The notes beneath the pieces were generated by a model. That model ran no database searches and was not told where the DNA came from. It was given only the letters and a program-made list of their open reading frames with translations. A stretch of 64,000 nucleotides of DNA, taken from Tomocerus qinae (lineage: Eukaryota > Arthropoda > Collembola > Entomobryomorpha > Tomoceridae). The stretch is taken from assembly GCA_020055645.1 (NCBI GenBank), contig CM034547.1, forward strand, positions 58,592,909-58,656,908, read 5' to 3'. Below are positions 61,796 to 64,000 of the stretch, piece after piece. Position 1 is the first letter of the stretch. Each line of letters opens with the position of its first letter. The translations under genes and the position numbers were made by a program.

Positions 61796-64000
61796 AAGAG
61801 GATTGTAAAAAACAACTTCTTTCCGATTTTCGATATACCGCCCCCTTTACTCAGGACACACCCTCCGAAGGTCGAAACGCTACTGTAAAATTACTCCGAA
61901 ACTACTCGACCGATTTGGATGAAATTTTTTTTAAATTGAAGGAGACAATATTTTGGAGGGTGGACTTTCAGCGTTTTTCAAAATTCGAACTCCTTCATGA
62001 AAAACGAATTTCGAAATTTCCAAAAACACGTTTTTTAGCTCGCCTGAATAGGCAGCTTATAGAATCGCACAGTCCGTCCGTCCGTCCGTCCGTCCGTGCG
62101 TCCGTCCGTGCGTCCGTTTACACGATAACTTTTGAAGACATTGATGGATTTCAACTAAACTTGGCAAAAACATTGCCTATGGACCTGTGACAAAGCCTAT
62201 TGAAAATGGGCCACATTGGTCCATAGGTTGCTGAGATGCCGCGCGCTCACTTTGTCTTCATTTTGATAGTCAAAATGAAAATATGGCATTAAATGGACAT
62301 TAAAAGTTCAATTGTGCTTCCTATGGATTGTTAGCGCGATAGTACAAATTATTAAATGCCGCTTCGACCAAATTTAAGATTTTATACGAAAGCAAATAAA
62401 TCCGAAGAATACCTATTATAGGACGGAAATAAATCTATTTCGCATTTATATGCAAACTGATAGTCAAATTTACATTTTTAGAATTGGTTTTCTTTATGAT
62501 AGTCAATATTAACCGATTTTGATTTTCTTTTGATTTTTATATTCCATATTAATCAAATTTGATTTTTTGTTTAATTAGATTCCCAATATTAATCAATTTT
62601 GATTTTTTGTTCATTTTGATAATTAATATTAGTCAAATTAGATTTTTTGTTTATTTTGATACTCATTATTGCTTAACTTTGATGTTTTGTTTATTTTGAT
62701 ACTCAATATTATTCAATTTTGAATTTTTGTTTATTTTGATACTCAGTATTATTCAATTTTGAATTTTTGTTTATTTTATTACTCAGTATTATTCTTTTTT
62801 GATTTTTTGTTAATTTTGATACTCAATCTTAATCAATTTTGATGTTCTGTTGATTTTCATAGTCAACAGTTATCTATTTTGATTTTCTGCTGATTTTCAT
62901 AATCAACAATTATCTATATCGACTTTTGTTGATTTTCATAGTCAACAATTATCTATTTTGATTTTCTGTTGATTTTAATAGTCAATAATAATCTATTTTG
63001 ATTTTCTGTTGATTTTCATAGTCAATAATAATTTATCTTGATTTTCTGTTGATTTTAATAGTCAATAATAATCTATTTTGATTTTCTGTTGATTTTAATA
63101 GTCAATATTAATCTATTTTGATTTTCTGTTAATGTTGAAGATTTTTCCAATAATTATAAATATTGATCTAGTTTGAATTACATTGTACTAATCAAAATAA
63201 ATTTATTATTATTCCACCAAAAATGTGTACATGGTCCCCTTCAATCAGGCGAGCTTCTGTTACGGCTTGCCGTAGGTTTTTTCAAATTTATCGTTTTTAG
63301 GGCCAATCTTACTCTAATAGCTATACAAACCGCATATTTGCATATTTTATCAATTTGACCTTCAAAAATGTCAAAGGTCAACTTACTGAAAATGCTCCAA
63401 TACACCTTGTGTGACATATCAATCAGCATCTACACACTTAAGGAAAAACGATTATGATGTAAGATGTTCAAAAATTTGAAGTGGTACAATGTCAAAGGTG
63501 AAGCCAAGTGAAAGGCATATTAACAACTTTTAAAAAAATTACCTTTGAGCTTGTACCACATCAAATTTTTGAACATATTACATCGTAATCGTTTTTCCTT
63601 AAGTGTGTAGATGCTGATTGATATGTCACACAAGGTGTATTGGAGCATTTTCAGTAAGTTGACCTTTGACATTTTTGAAGGTCAAATTGATAAAATATGC
63701 TAATATGCGGTTTGTATAGCTATTAGAGTAAGATTGGCCCTAAAAACGATAAATTTGAAAAAAAACGTGTTTTTGGAAATTTTGAAATTCGTTTTTCATG
63801 AAGAAGTTCGAATTTTGAAAAACGCTGAAAGTCCACCCTCCAAAATATTGTCTCCTTCAATTTAAAAAAAATTTCATCCAAATCGGTCGAGTAGTTTCGG
63901 AGTAATTTTACAGTAGCGTTTCGACCTTCGGAGGGTGTATCCTGAGTAAAGGGGGCGGTATACCGAAAATCGGAAAGAAGTTGTTTTTTACAATCCTCTT
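61796..64000. mobile_element. Long palindromic (foldback) element, interrupted, running off the window
   Basis: The sequence from 61796 (AAGAGGATTGTAAAAAACAA) is the reverse complement of the last bases of the window. The arms continue through ACCGCCCCCTTTACTCAGGA, AATCGGTCGAGTAGTTTCGG (right arm), GGAGGGTGGACTTTCAGCG, and, after an interruption, TTGACCTTCAAAAATGTCAA and ATGCTCCAATACACCTTGTG. They meet at about 63490-63540. The left arm is 243 + 213 bp, split by a Helentron-like copy at 62037-63276; the right arm is at least 461 bp. No protein is visible. The outer end may lie beyond 64000. Confidence 0.85.
62037..63276 (+). mobile_element. Helentron-like element, copy D (complete, 1240 bp)
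   Basis: Starts AGCTCGCCTGAATAGGCAGC, then a (GTCC/GTGC) tetranucleotide block at about 62072-62116, ACGATAACTTTTGAAGACAT, a region shared with the other copies (GAGATGCCGCGCGCTCAC), about 650 bp of a 40-bp minisatellite (theme GATTTTCTGTTGATTTTCAT), and ends CAGGCGAGCTTCTGTTACGG, with the hairpin ACGGCTTGCCGT and AGG. The end hairpin and an inverted repeat that is terminal on the left but subterminal on the right are the layout of HINE/DINE-1-type Helentrons. Six T flank each side, and the intact arm of the host palindrome has eight, so up to four T are duplicated or the element slipped into a T-run. No open frame of note. Confidence 0.8.

Noticed and set aside
62460..63130. Evenly repeated ~40-bp units as a CRISPR array
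   Set aside because: Units are contiguous and imperfect with no unique spacers, in an animal genome; it is a minisatellite inside a transposon.

Overview
The window is nuclear DNA of an animal, most likely an arthropod. It is AT-rich, the genes are interrupted by GT-AG introns, coding density is low, and transposon-derived repeats fill much of the space. A Pax1/9-class gene of the insect Pox meso type, a protostome-style Sik2 and a Tim44 with a 'HYSS'-type presequence junction fit an insect or close relative. I cannot name the species.

Five genes can be assembled exon by exon with phases that match. (1) Pox meso, a paired-box transcription factor, 9154-13963 on +, with its first coding exon not found. 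(2) mRpL41, a mitochondrial large-subunit ribosomal protein, 21304-22328 on +, complete, 200 residues. (3) Sik2, a salt-inducible kinase, 27246-33942 on -, 12 exons, complete, 886 residues. (4) Rpt3, the 26S proteasome ATPase (PSMC4 family), 39684-43583 on -, 9 exons, complete, 422 residues. (5) Tim44, the mitochondrial import-motor anchor, 45839-55648 on +, 8 exons plus a possible cassette exon, 459 residues without it. mRpL41 and Sik2 converge tail to tail. Sik2 and Rpt3 lie in the same direction. Rpt3 and Tim44 are head to head about 2.25 kb apart. No shared pathway is evident beyond mRpL41 and Tim44 both acting in mitochondria.

Region by region: 1-9150 is non-coding with no recognised gene. 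9.1-14.3 kb is Pox meso. 14.3-21.3 kb is repeat-rich: two Helentron-like copies, one inside another inverted-repeat element, and a purine-rich minisatellite. 21.3-22.8 kb is mRpL41. 22.8-27.2 kb is unremarkable. 27.2-34 kb is Sik2. 34-39.6 kb is non-coding. 39.6-43.6 kb is Rpt3 with a small MITE in intron 1. 44.1-44.35 kb is a 30-bp minisatellite. 45.8-55.65 kb is Tim44, whose very large first intron holds a LINE, a Helentron-like element and several foldback elements. 55.65-64 kb is a pile of MITEs, tandem repeats and a long palindrome that runs off the window.

The most notable non-genic finding is a repeat family seen in four places (15.3, 17.3, 48.7 and 62.0 kb). It has the layout of non-autonomous Helentrons (HINE / DINE-1 / mini-me type): a terminal inverted repeat matched by a subterminal one, a GTCY tetranucleotide block, an internal minisatellite of about 40 bp and an end hairpin. 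One copy interrupts one arm of a long palindrome. The other arm therefore preserves the empty site and fixes the element at 1240 bp inside a run of T. A second nested pair in the Tim44 intron uses the same logic to show a 3-bp (CTG) target duplication for an unidentified MITE family.
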